Assembly (NCBI GenBank): GCA_036873135.1 | Contig: JAPTYO010000014.1 | Coordinates: 20,730,952-20,794,951, forward strand | Length of the DNA stretch: 64,000 bases | From: Clarkia xantiana subsp. parviflora | Lineage: Eukaryota; Streptophyta; Magnoliopsida; Myrtales; Onagraceae | Direction of reading: 5' to 3' | In this document: positions 12,265-22,400 of the stretch, in pieces | How positions within the stretch are numbered: the stretch's first letter is position 1 | Layout: the number at the start of each line of letters is the position of its first letter | The notes under the pieces: generated by a model | Seen by the model: the letters and a program-made list of their open reading frames with translations, nothing else | Databases searched by the model: none | What the model was told of the DNA's origin: nothing | Position numbers and translations under genes: made by a program

Positions 12265-13310
12265 TGGCCAATTCTAATTTTAGTTTTTTTTTTCTCTTTC
12301 TTTTCTAATAAGACAATAAATCCCTGCTTCCGTATCGACGATTTCTGCACCGATCTTTTGGTACCCGCTCCAACGAGCGTAATTTTTTTTTATCGGCCCA
12401 TGCTCATGGCGGTATTTCTATCTACCAGCATCCTCGATCCTACTAGCTCCAACGAGCGAAAGTATCTGATCGCTACACCTGAGGACTCTTCCGTGGCTCC
12501 GTGACTAGCTTCAAGCTTTCTGATTGAGACTTGCTGCCTTTTTGTTAGAATTAAGAGGTTTGCTCCAACGAGCAAATTCACCTCCGTCGTTTGCTTATCG
12601 TTCACCAACGTGAACATCGTGACCAGCAGCATCCTGACCGACTGGACTTCTTCGGGTCTCCGCCATTGCCGACTGGACCTCCGGGCTACCGCCGCCGACT
12701 GGATGGATATTTCCGGGCTACCCCCGTGCCGACTGGACATCTCCGGGCTTCCGCCGTTGACCCTGGCCAATTCTAATTTCAGTTTTTTTTTTCTTTCTTT
12801 TCTAATAAGACAATAAATCCCTGCTTCCGTATCGACGATTTCTGCACCGATCTTTTGGTACCCGCTCCAACGAGCGTAATTTTTTTATCGGCCCATGCTC
12901 ATGGCGGTATTTCTATCTACCAGCATCCTCGATCCTACTAGCTCCAACGAGCGAAAGTATCTGATCGCTACACCTGAGGACTCTTCCGTGGCTCCGTGAC
13001 TAGCTTCAAGCTTTCTGATTGTGACTTGCTGCCTTTAGGCTGCCTTTTTGTTGGAATTAAGAGGTTTGCTCCAACGAGCAAATTCACCTCCGTCGTTTGC
13101 TTATCGTTCACCAACGTGAACATCGTGACCAGCAGCATCCTGACCGACTGGACTTCTCCGGGTCTCCGCCATTGCCGACTGGACCTCCGGGCTACCGCCG
13201 TGCCGACTGGATGGATATTTCCGGGCTACCGCCGTGCCGACTGGACATCTCCGGGCTTCCGCCGTTGCCGATTGGACCTCTTCGGGCATCCTCCGATGAA
13301 GACTGGACTA
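12265..13310 (+). repeat. 499-bp tandem duplication plus GC-rich minisatellite
   Basis: The segment starting TGGCCAATTCTAATTT at 12265 starts again at 12764, and the following ~450 bases repeat with few differences. Within each copy (12640-12760 and 13140-13310) lies a GC-rich array of ~25-30-bp units built on GCCGACTGGACCTCCGGGCT. The phrase CTCCAACGAGC recurs as well. This GC-rich stretch yields spurious ORFs on both strands. Confidence 0.88.
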
Positions 13311-13358
13311 TTGGGGCATTCATAGCATTCTTGTCAGAACGTCCGTCTTGCGGGGGCG

Positions 13359-13562
13359 TATAAGGGAATAAGATATATTATAGATAAATATATCTTATTA
13401 TATTTAGATGAATATATCTAGATTAGGAATAGATATATTCTTAGTATATTATCAGATTATGTTTCTTATTATATTGCTATAGATATAGTCTTGTATCTAT
13501 ATATATAGGTACATGTACTCAACCATAAATAACATCAATAATACAATTCTCATTCTTCTATA
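13359..13562 (+). repeat. 3' LTR (TATA-ended element)
   Basis: Partner of 11941-12144; followed at once by the TSD TGAGA. Confidence 0.9.
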
Positions 13563-14481
13563 TGAGATACTAAGAGATGAATTAAATTTGACCAAAATTA
13601 TATGAATTTATGTGGTAAAAAAAGACGAGTTCTTAAATATGAATAAATTATTATACCTTATAATTGAGATAGTAATAATTTACCGGCAATTTATTTTGCA
13701 AATCATCCAAAAGATCGATAGTAAGAAAATTGTTAACGTTTTTTACTTATTTACAAAAATTTCATATTTTAAAAAATTGATAAATAAATGTAAGAATAAA
13801 AGAAATTAAAACTTAAATGGCCGATATTACATTTAATTTTATATGCACACTGAAAATGGTAGAATAGTAATAATTCGACTGAACAAGTAAAATACATTTA
13901 CGACTTATTAGAAAATGTAAATAGCGTATTTTGAATGATATATTATATAATTAATAATAGAAAAAATAAAAAGAGAAAAAGATAGGCGAGAAAATCAAGA
14001 TAAAATAAAGAGAGATGACATATCGGGCTTTAAATTGGAATGAGAAGAAATTATTATTAATGCACATATTCTAAGTGATTCAAATTCAACGGATAAGAAC
14101 TCGACTAAAATTACAGTAAAGTTTATTATAGCCATACCCTTTATAAAAGCATGGATGCTTTGGAATGATGGTAGCAAGTCCCGCGTGAACGTGTGTGCAA
14201 AGTATAGCGCGTGTAACTTGTTCTTTGTAAACCATAATTATGCAATAATAAAACACGAAGAGCTATAAAACATTAAAATTGATAAAGTCACTTGTCATCT
14301 ATACAAGACTGAGACAGAGATTAGGGACAGAGTTAGGGGACAGAACCCGCTCGTCCCAGTTGGGCGATTAATACTAATAACTCGGTTTGGTGGAATTACT
14401 ATTGTGATTGATGTCTAATTAAGTAACAATAATTGACTTATATTATCCATGAAGGGCGGCTTAGTGACATGTATGCCAACA

Positions 14482-15529
14482 AATCTTACTTTTCTGAATG
14501 TGAGGGAGCATGTTAATATATGTATATCGATCATGATCTATCTAATGTTTCATACGAGATTAGTCGTACAACCGAAGAACACTACGGGTCTCGTGTTACT
14601 CATCGGGTTTTGTAGAGTCCATGCATTATCACCCTCTCTTAGTGGAACATTTTGTGCACATGCACCATTGGTCATCTGATTTTCATAGGTCCGCCCTCAC
14701 AGAAGTATCTCAAGAACTGTCGTGTAAGTATTCACAACCTTCAGCTAATATTTAGTTGGTGATCATCCGGTGAATACGAGATTATAAGAAACTACAGTAG
14801 AATACGACCATCCCCTTTTCTACGCCTCCAACCCGACGAAACTCGCTTTCCTAGAGTTCTTCTTTAGTTATCATTGCTTTTTAAATTTGTTGAACAACCC
14901 TGCGGAATCACATACCAAATTAGCAAACGTTGAACTCAATCATCGAAAGTGGACTAAAGTAGTGATGGTACTTTGGATACCAACATATTCGGTATCCGGG
15001 ATCCGTTACAAGATCAAGGTGGAGTATACTACGTCTTACATGATTACAATCTTGCCTAACACAACCGAGCTAGACCTTACAGTCAAGTATGGCACACTTG
15101 GTATGAAGTGCGCTTTGAAAACATGACTCTAGTGTGAGTAGGGTTGAGTATGTCATGTGATGTCGTGGACTCTCTCATCTAGCCATGAGTTCACCACAGC
15201 GATTACAAAACAAGATATGCTCTGGCTTCCTAAATCCCGACGATCGTTTTGTTTCACATTAGCACGCAGCCATCGGTTCTTGGCCAGTCTGAGTCCACTG
15301 AGCATCATAAGCTCCTCGTACATCCTTTCTCGTGCGACGGGCTTTGTTCCACATTCGAAATATTTTATCAAAGTATATTACAATTCTCTACGTCTTAGTT
15401 TAGAGATCATAATATGATGCATTATTCTCATACATTATGACTTTGTTAAATTTATAACCACGAGAATTAATTCATTAAAATCACTTTAAAAGGTTATTAA
15501 TGACATTAAAACATTATCTGATATTCAAA
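14482..15529 (-). other. Interior of deleted copia element, non-coding
   Basis: Residual 3' interior of the copia relic between its left LTR and the RNase H remnant. Only short, unconvincing frames are present. Confidence 0.55.
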
Positions 15530-15790
15530 ACCTCAAAGTACTCATCAAACAACTTTACATAATCAAAACGACATTTGTCATAAACACCTCTCTTTTCAAA
15601 AGTTTCATCAATGGATCCAAAATCATATTGTCTTCACAGTCATCATCTTATCATCGATTACGCTCTTAACATGATTATATTTTACATCTATATGTTTAGT
15701 TTTCTAATGGTACTTATGGTCCTTAGTCACGGTTATCGCGGCTTGACTATTATAATATACACATCTCAGTCTAGTATTATCCTAACTATC
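15530..15790 (-). pseudogene. Copia RNase H C-terminal remnant
   Basis: Minus-strand translation gives SQAAITVTKDHKYH then TKHIDVKYNHVKS and, after a shift, EDNMILDPLMKLLKREVF. These match the end of copia Pol (SQAA..., KHIDVKYHF..., ADPLTK...). Stops and at least one frameshift separate the blocks. It normally sits next to the 3' LTR; here it lies about 130 bp from the PBS, which shows the large internal deletion. Confidence 0.8.
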
Positions 15791-15924
15791 AAGCAATTGT
15801 TCATAGAACCTAGACAACTTTTTGTGAAGTTGCAGACAATGAAAGAAATTCGGTTTCCATAGTTTTAACAGGACACATGTTTGTTCTTTCTAATCCAAGA
15901 GACTCATGCTAACTCTGATACCAC

Positions 15925-17389
15925 TGTTGGAAATAAGTTTAGATCATCACGAAAATTAACTATTAACAAATGCGGAAGACATACCAGTTAAGGTGATCTA
16001 TACATGACGATGTTAATACTCTAGGAACATTTCGCCGGGTTGAATCTTTATTCGCTGGACGTAGTCCTTCAACCAACACATTTGATTAATGCAGAAGACG
16101 ACTCGAGTCTATACAACTAATTCCTCTGAATTGTTCGCAATGATACATCTAAGGAAGAATTGTTAGAAACAATTCAGCAGCTCATTGACTTGGTGGTGAT
16201 AGGGGTTACTGGGTGCACAATAATTTTTCTATAGTTAAAAATCGGTCGGATCAAATATATTTCGGGTTGAATTAACAATAAAAATTGTGATAAAATTGTT
16301 AAAGTACAGCTATATATATACTCATAGTTAATTAAAAAAATCAAACATTATTAATATCCAATACAAACATAAAGAACATAATAAAAATTATAATTGTTCA
16401 TTAAAAAGGGAATTTTTTTTAACTAGAATGAGATAAATAAAAATTAATAATGTTTTTGTTTAAAAAAAAGACTTACAAAATTGTAAAAAAGATTTTTCAA
16501 TGACACATGAAGAGAAAGGAGATATAAAAGAAAATGAATAGTTTTAAGAGAAGAAGAAATGACAATTAATAAATATTAAAAAAAAAAAACTTAAATCAAA
16601 ACCTAGTATAATGATATTGAGAAAAAAAAATATTAAATACAGTAAAAAAATCTTAATTAGTAAATATATGTTTTAATTATAGTTTAAAACTGAAAATATG
16701 ACATAAGATGAAAAAGATTATACAATTAAGAAATGTTTTAAAAATTTTAGATTAAAGTAAGTATAATGACATTGGGGAAAATAAATATAAAATACATTAG
16801 AAAAAATATAAAAAGTAATTTTTTTTTCATTATAGTTTAAAATTGAAAATATAGCATAAGATGAAGAAGATTAATAATATATATAAATAAATGCAAAAAT
16901 ATAGATTGTGAGACTTAAGCCAAGGATGGAGTAGTTAATTTATGGCATAAATCCAACTAAACTACTAAGTATTACATGTCATTAATTTACTTTGTAATTT
17001 TAATATTAAGTCCTTTGTAAATTTTTACAGGGTCCTTTTCAGTAATTGCTAAATTTTTTGCTCTATCTCAGTCGAGTTAAGCGATCTCGTGACCCGTAAT
17101 GCTCTATATAGATCCGTCCCTGATGAGAAGAGTTCATGTCTCTGACTTAACCAATAATTAATTTGTTTAATCTCTTAGAGAAAATCTATAACAATGATTT
17201 TGTAAAAAAAAACTCGAGCTTACCTTATTTAATCATAATCCTAAGAGTTAATGAGCTAGTCCAACTGACACATAATAACTAATAATTCGTCTATATGCGA
17301 ATTACTTGATTGAGCTCTAATTAAGTAATACCACAATATAATTATATTAACGGGCTTTCATAAATGGCCGAATAACTCATATGCCAACA
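15925..17389 (-). repeat. 5' LTR of deleted copia element (split by hAT)
   Basis: Plus strand begins TGTTGGAAATAAGTTTAG beside the PBS and ends ATATGCCAACA. Without the hAT insert it is about 540 bp. Confidence 0.75.
16198..17122 (-). mobile_element. Tip100-like hAT element, copy 1
   Basis: The right end, GATCCGTCCCTG, is the inverted form of the CAGGGA-GGATC terminus. The left side, from 16201, reads AGGGGTTACTGGGTGCACAA, which matches inner terminal sequence of the copies at 17862 and 62870, but about 20 outermost bases are missing. The interior is AT-rich and non-coding. The CAGGG(A/G)CGGA type terminus is known from Tip100/dTph1-like hAT elements. Confidence 0.7.
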
Positions 17390-17861
17390 CATTAATTGGA
17401 TACTCTAAATAATTTACTAAGTCTCTGAAAAAAAATGCTAAATTTCAAAGTCATGAAAACTATTCATTTTAAGTTGCTAGGTGATATACACGAAACTAAT
17501 TCTGATTGTAAGAGAATAAGATGGTAAATCTCAAGACGACACGCCAACTCTTTCAAACGTCAAACCGACACGTCAACTCTATCAGTCAATGAGACTGCAT
17601 TATGTAAATCATTCGTAAATAACTCAATGGTATTCCAAAACAATCACAATCAAATCAAATAAAATTCATTCTTATTCTGAAACCTACTCATTTATATCAT
17701 ATAACATATAAGTCGCTCATATTACATCATATAAATAAATATCAATACACTATATATAGTCCACTTAAAACAGAACAATATTTAAATAACTAAAAAAACT
17801 CTATGAAAGCACCATCTCAAGCAAACTCTCTATAAAAAAAAAATATATCTTATAATACCTC
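17390..17861. other. AT-rich gap
   Basis: No gene, element end or other structure recognised. Confidence 0.5.
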
Positions 17862-18012
17862 CAGAGACGGACGCAGGTGATGAGGTGGGGCAACAATCGA
17901 GTATGTCAGAAGCCTGCAAATGCGAGTCGAAAGTCGAACTGAAGTGGGAGATGGGATTCCTAGTAGAATAGCGGCCGAAAACGCGTAATTTTGAAGTACA
18001 TATCTTAATAAT

Positions 18013-18063
<51 letters not shown>

Positions 18064-18374
18064 CATTCTAAAAATCCCTTAAACAATTTTTTTCATAAAT
18101 TTTATAAATGTTTTTGTTTATATGTGTAATAATCACTGCTCTTTAATTTCTTTATAATTTTATTCTAGTTGAATCTTTGTGATTTTATAAAATCTTACAT
18201 GATAGAGGAAAATAACACATAACTTATATATTGATTATTGTATACTGTTCTCTTAATGTTGACTCTATAGTCTATAATGTAATTTTTTTTTAAAAAAAAT
18301 AAAAAACATCTAGATTTTAAACCATAGAAAATTATTGTGCACCCAGTAACCCCTGGGTCCTGGATTCGTCACTG
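17862..18374 (+). mobile_element. Tip100-like hAT element, copy 2
   Basis: Starts CAGAGACGGACGCAGG and ends CCTGGATTCGTCACTG, imperfect terminal inverted repeats of the same family as 16198-17122 and 62870-63519. A shared inner block, GTGCACCCAGTAACCCCTGG, lies just before the right end. The flanking octamers do not match. A long (TA)n run (18017-18060) occupies the middle. Confidence 0.7.
18017..18060. repeat. (TA)n microsatellite
   Basis: About 22 uninterrupted TA units inside hAT copy 2. Confidence 0.95.
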
Positions 18375-18542
18375 TGTGTCCGGAACATGCTTTACTTGAA
18401 AATTGAACATTCAGATAGCCAAATTTAAAAATTAAAATTCAAGTAAAATTTTATAATTATATTAAAACTCAGATAACGATTGGGTTATTAATCATTTTTT
18501 TAAACAATTATTATTAATCATTTCTGTTAAGGTAACTCCATG

Positions 18543-18613
18543 TAACAATGGTGTGGTGGTTTAGCGCCTCATCCATTAACTAGAGGTTAGGGGTTCAATC
18601 CCCGCTAGTGACC
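18543..18613 (+). other. tRNA-like sequence (possible SINE head)
   Basis: Contains an A-box-like GGTGGTTTAGCGCC and a good B box, GGTTCAATCCC, about 40 bases apart, as in tRNA-derived SINEs. I could not fold a proper tRNA cloverleaf, and no clear SINE body or tail follows. Confidence 0.35.
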
Positions 18614-19148
18614 ATGGGAATGGAAAATTGTTCATGGCCAACACTTTGCCCTCCTATTTTTCTTTCATAAGTTACATCATCATATCACCTCCACATAGAA
18701 CTCTAGAAATCAAGCAAAGCACCACATTCCATGTTATGAACCGTTTCATTTTTAAGTTTGTAAAATTGAGTTTTAAACCTCATACAAAAGAAAATTGCAA
18801 GTTTGCACTCTAACAAATAGATTTGTAAAGTACACTAAAATTGGTCGCAATAAATAATTAAATAGCTTTGCCAAAATAATATTTATTTAAATAAATAATG
18901 AACTAAGAAAATATAATTAATATATATTTTAATATATTAGTTACAATTTTTTTCAATATTAAAAAAATTAAATAAAAACATAAATTATTACAAGTGACAA
19001 CTATTATTACAAAAAGAAAACGAACAATTTGACATTTTCTGATAAATATAATTAATATTATTTTATTTTATATTATAATTAGTGAAATTAATTTTAATTA
19101 ATGAATGCTAATATATTAGAAAACTTATATATTGTCAAATATAAGTGT

Positions 19149-19187
<39 letters not shown>

Positions 19188-19211
19188 TAATAAAATTCAC
19201 AAATTATTATA
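18614..19211. other. AT-rich DNA, probably interior of a Helitron
   Basis: Very AT-rich, with a (TA)n run near 19157-19182. Nothing coding seen; it leads into a Helitron 3' end at 19239. Confidence 0.5.
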
Positions 19212-19239
19212 CCACGCAAAGCGCGGGTAAGTTATCTAG
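19212..19239 (+). mobile_element. Helitron 3' terminus
   Basis: Imperfect hairpin CCACGC-AAA-GCGCGG (one mismatched pair) followed nine bases later by CTAG and a host T. The pattern agrees with the two complete Helitrons in this window. The matching 5' end was not located. Confidence 0.65.
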
Positions 19240-19310
19240 TATATAATAAACTGCGCAAACTTACAACATGAGGTTCAAGACAGAAGACATGAAGGGATGT
19301 TAGCTCCCAT

Positions 19311-19586
19311 CTATGCACCCGTAAGACCTAAAGCCATCGCACGCTTACCCACTAAATGGGCTTCGTGCACAAAAGTGTGGTTTCGAAACTGAATAGAACA
19401 TAATATAAGACAATAAGTGCATAATATCCGAAAAACAGGAAAAAGAGATGCATGGTAGGAATTCTGGTGCTGAATGGAAGAAACCAAAACTTGGGAGTCG
19501 GTCCAAAGCTGCAGAGAACCCCAGTCCGGTTGGTAACTCATAAGACATGCCTGAACTTCTAATGCCAACGGAGAAGACCGCACCAA
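19311..19586 (-). pseudogene. RNase H-like (RVT_3) fragment, LINE-type
   Basis: The 91-residue frame contains SSPLALEVQACLMSYQ, LWTDSQVLVSSIQ and a C-terminal RNHTFVHEAHLVGKRAMALG. This is the order of the plant RVT_3 RNase H domain: E-A...L, then D-S-Q/D..., then N...A..LAKRA. The first catalytic Asp strand and the rest of the protein are missing. Probably a truncated non-LTR retrotransposon end. Confidence 0.6.
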
Positions 19587-19751
19587 GATTTTAAAAAAAA
19601 CTATTATTATTTATTCATTATATATAAAAGTATTGTTTTTATACCTTCGGTATCAATTTATAATTTTATAATTTAAATTATTTTTCTTTCTATTAAGTTC
19701 TTCATGATTTTTTATTTTTATTACTATAAATAAACATATGATATTTTTAAA

Positions 19752-20404
19752 GGGTTAATTAGCAAACTGCTAGTCAAATTTTATATGAATGTGCAAATTG
19801 CTAGCTAAACTTTTTTTGTAGCAAATTGCTAGTTGAACTTTCTATATTGTGCAAAAAGCTAGCTCCGTCCATCTCTCTATTAGCCTTGGACAGAAAATAC
19901 TTTAAAAAATTGTCAAAAACACCTTAAATTTTTTTTATAACAGTATAATGACATGATGTTTTATATAAAATCTAATTTTAAAATAATATATGTTAAGAAA
20001 TATATATAAAAGAAAAAACGTACCTTAAAGTTTCTAAACGTAGCTTAAAAATGATATAAGACATAAACTTTTAAAAAATATTTAATTTTAATTTTTGAAA
20101 TTTTTGGGGTTATATATTTAACATATATATATATATATATCGTATAATATGTATCATTCTAAAATTTTATTCGAGATTTATATTTGTTTTATATTAAAGT
20201 TGAGGTTATTTTAGAATCAGAATAGAATCTTAGGATACTTTTAGTAATTTTAGAAACTATATTATATCCATAATTAACGAAAAAATTGACGCAGCTAGCA
20301 AATTGCACAGGTAACAGTTCGACTAGCAATTTGCTACAAAAATAAGTATGGCTAGCAAATTGCACCTTCACATAAAATTCAAATAGCAATTTGGTAATTA
20401 ACCC
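19752..20404. mobile_element. Mutator-type MITE with perfect 9-bp TSD
   Basis: Ends GGGTTAATTAGCAAACTGCT and, inverted, GGGTTAATTACCAAATTGCT. The inverted similarity runs for over 100 bp and contains repeated AGCAAATTGCTAG-type palindromes. The 9-mer ATTTTTAAA is present on both sides (19743-19751 and 20405-20413). No ORF. A degraded relative seems to lie near 48945-49350. Confidence 0.92.
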
Positions 20405-20413
20405 ATTTTTAAA

Positions 20414-21531
20414 CTACTCAACATTCAGGAAATAAATATGTCAGCATCATAAAACGACAAATATATTTTGAACATTATTTTTTATTATTATTAATATATA
20501 GAATAAAGTTACCCAACACGTTACATTAGACAAATTCACGTTATTAAATAATTTTAATGTTTATAAATTTATTTATTTATTAAAATATTATGATTTTTGC
20601 AATTAAATAGGCATATATTCTTATAGATTATTTCTATTTAATTTTTTTTTTCATATTAAAGTATATGCGAAAATCTTTCAGATGACTATAATATCATATA
20701 TTTTGATATACATAGATTATTGTAACTAATAAATCAATAGTAAGATCCATATATTTTTTATAATAAATTTTCAAACAAATTCTTAAAAAAATATAATTCA
20801 ATAACATTATTTAAAGAAATATGATTCGATTTGATTAAATTATATAACGACGCATAATGGAGCCAATATTTTAAAAACTGGATCGATGATCATACTAGGT
20901 TGGACTGTGAAGTTTGAACTAGTCATGCCATCGATCATGTTCAAGCAAACAAATGAAATGCACAATAAACTGAATCCAATAAGTGAACCAACAGTCAGAT
21001 CGATCATGTTTTTTTTCTTCTTCCAAAAAACCGATGTTAGTTCGATCGTTCCATAACCAAAATAAAAATTGAAACTGTATAATCACTAAATCCTACTCCC
21101 ATGTCAAACTAGTGGAACATGGAACCAACCACTTTGCCGGTTTGATGTTCAATTCGATTTTCATAAGTTGGGCGAAATAGACAATTTTAAGTTTTATAAT
21201 CACTTCTAGAGTTTTCTTTATTTTAAAAGTGTTTTATTGTGCCACGTGACACAATAAACGACTATGAGTTTTGAAACGTGGCAGAAAAAATTGACGCCTT
21301 ATATATTATGTTAATAACCTAAATGCGGCTTAGATTATACACGATGTTTGGTGCTCCGAAATTTGTTTTATTCTGATTTGGTGCTCCAATTATACAAATA
21401 GGTTTTCGTCCATTTCTTCGTCAAAATGGACATAAATAACATGTCTCATGCTTACCCTATCCTAAATTTTGTTTCACGATTAATTAAATCTATAAATACA
21501 ATTAAAAAAATTGCACGGGTTAACCATGAAG
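20414..21531. other. Intergenic DNA, distal HY5 upstream region
   Basis: AT-rich. The part 20860-21180 carries a repeat-like run with several CGATCATG and GGTTTGATGTTC phrases, as found in old MITEs, but I could not define ends. The G-box palindrome at 21235-21256 is the only notable site. Confidence 0.5.
21235..21256. promoter_or_regulatory. G-box at the centre of a 22-bp palindrome
   Basis: CACGTG (21243-21248) lies within a 22-bp inverted repeat that pairs at 10 of 11 positions; the arms are TATTGTG and CACAATA. G-boxes bind bZIP and bHLH factors. It lies about 1.15 kb before the HY5 start. HY5 binds G-boxes and is known to regulate itself in Arabidopsis; relevance here is inferred. Confidence 0.45.
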
Positions 21532-21774
21532 TAGGGCTGGCAATTCGTGCGTGTTCGTGTCGTGTTCTGGGAGTTAGCCCAAACCCAGTCCAACATGAAA
21601 AATCAGCATGAAAAACCTAGAATAAATTGAATAAAAAATCAAATATAAAAATTTTAAAACTAAAATTTTAAAATTATCGTACTATATCGCTATATCGTGC
21701 CGTGTCATCAATATCAAACCCAAATTCGTAATTTTCGTGTCGGTCCATCGTGCCGGGCCAAATTTGGAGCCCTA
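21532..21774. mobile_element. hAT MITE, 243 bp, in HY5 upstream region
   Basis: Ends TAGGGCTGGCAATTCG and, inverted, TAGGGCTCCAAATTTG. Flanking octamers CCATGAAG (21524-21531) and CCGTGAAG (21775-21782) differ at one base, an almost intact 8-bp hAT TSD. It is about 630 bp upstream of the HY5 ATG. Confidence 0.85.
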
Positions 21775-22400
21775 CCGTGAAGGCATGAACACGATGTTAT
21801 TAAAAAAAATGACTAAGGAATAGAAATTAGAAAGGACCAGAAATAGAATACTTGGATTAGGACAGAGGATCGGGACACATCGATCAGATGACAGGAGATG
21901 ATTGGTTCACGCAACATTACTTGAAGATCTTCTCTGCACCCGGCCCATGTATTAGCATGCACTTCAAACCTAAATTAACTCCTGAGGCTTAGTGAGCCGG
22001 GTCTTTGAATAATATGAAGCAACGCAACCCACTTTCTGACACCACCTTATTCAATGTCCGCTGCGTATTGAACCGTCCGATTGACTTTAATCCTGCGTCT
22101 TTCATGCTTCCACGCTTCTCAACTGCAGTCCTTTGATGCGACCAACTCCCCATGGCTCTCTTTCTTCCACGACAATCTCTGTATGTGCCGTTCGATGAAA
22201 TCTGATCTAACGGATCAAATTGCGTATTCCAATTAAGGTACACAGCAGGTTGGTACACTTGTAGGAGAGCATTAATGAAAGATGTTCCGTCTCTCCCTCT
22301 ATCTCTGGTCTGTCTTTGAGAAATTCCTGAAAACAGGGCATAGCAGAGCAGAGCAAAGAGTGGCTGGCGTGTTTGGTTCGTGATTGGATAGAGGAGGAAA

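Larger units (their letters stand above)
11941..13562 (+). mobile_element. Young non-autonomous LTR element with TA...TA ends
   Basis: Two 204-bp LTRs, 11941-12144 and 13359-13562, look identical base for base. They start TATAAGGGAATAAG and end TTCTTCTATA, non-canonical TA...TA termini. A 5-bp TSD, TGAGA, flanks the element (11936-11940 and 13563-13567). The PBS TGGTATCAGAGCC follows the 5' LTR at 12145, and a purine-rich GCGGGGGCG precedes the 3' LTR. The 1.2-kb interior has no gag or pol; instead it is a 499-bp tandem duplication. TATA-ended LTRs are known as a minor class among plant copia-related elements. Confidence 0.92.
11383..14356. mobile_element. Mutator-like non-autonomous element in copia LTR
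   Basis: Terminal inverted repeats of about 70 bp begin GGACGAACGGGTTCTGTCCC on the left and, inverted, GGACGAGCGGGTTCTGTCCC on the right, continuing through CTCTGTCCCTAA and GTCTCAG-CTTGTATAG. Flanking 9-mers CGATTGGGC (11374-11382) and CAGTTGGGC (14357-14365) agree at 7 of 9 positions, a decayed Mutator-type TSD. Without the inner LTR element it is about 1.35 kb and AT-rich, with no transposase. Confidence 0.75.
10923..14481 (-). repeat. 3' LTR of deleted copia element (split)
   Basis: The LTR sequence is 10923-11382 and 14357-14481. Between the two parts lies the Mutator-like element. Its distal end GTATGCCAACA matches the right LTR's ATATGCCAACA. The outer end is less well defined (GGTTGAAAATAAG versus TGTTGGAAATAAG in the right LTR). 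Confidence 0.7.
10923..17389 (-). mobile_element. Internally deleted Ty1/copia element, multiply invaded
   Basis: Two related LTRs bracket a 1.44-kb interior. The right LTR (5' in element sense) is 15925-17389 and the left LTR is 10923-14481. The primer-binding site GTGGTATCAGAGTT is read on the minus strand at 15924-15911. The LTRs share TGATCTA-CATGACGAT, a CAACCAACACATTTGATT block, CTTGACTTGGTGG and the ATGCCAACA end. The left LTR is split by a Mutator-like element (11383-14356) and the right by a hAT element (~16198-17122). Only an RNase H remnant survives inside, close to the PBS, so gag through reverse transcriptase have been deleted. Confidence 0.8.

Noticed and set aside
12390..13363. 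Several overlapping frames of 60-126 codons on both strands
   Set aside because: They come from the GC-rich duplicated interior of the TA-ended LTR element and show no similarity to Gag or Pol.
18543..18613. Functional tRNA gene
   Set aside because: B box is good, but the arms do not pair into a cloverleaf and no terminator T-run is placed correctly; kept only as tRNA-like.
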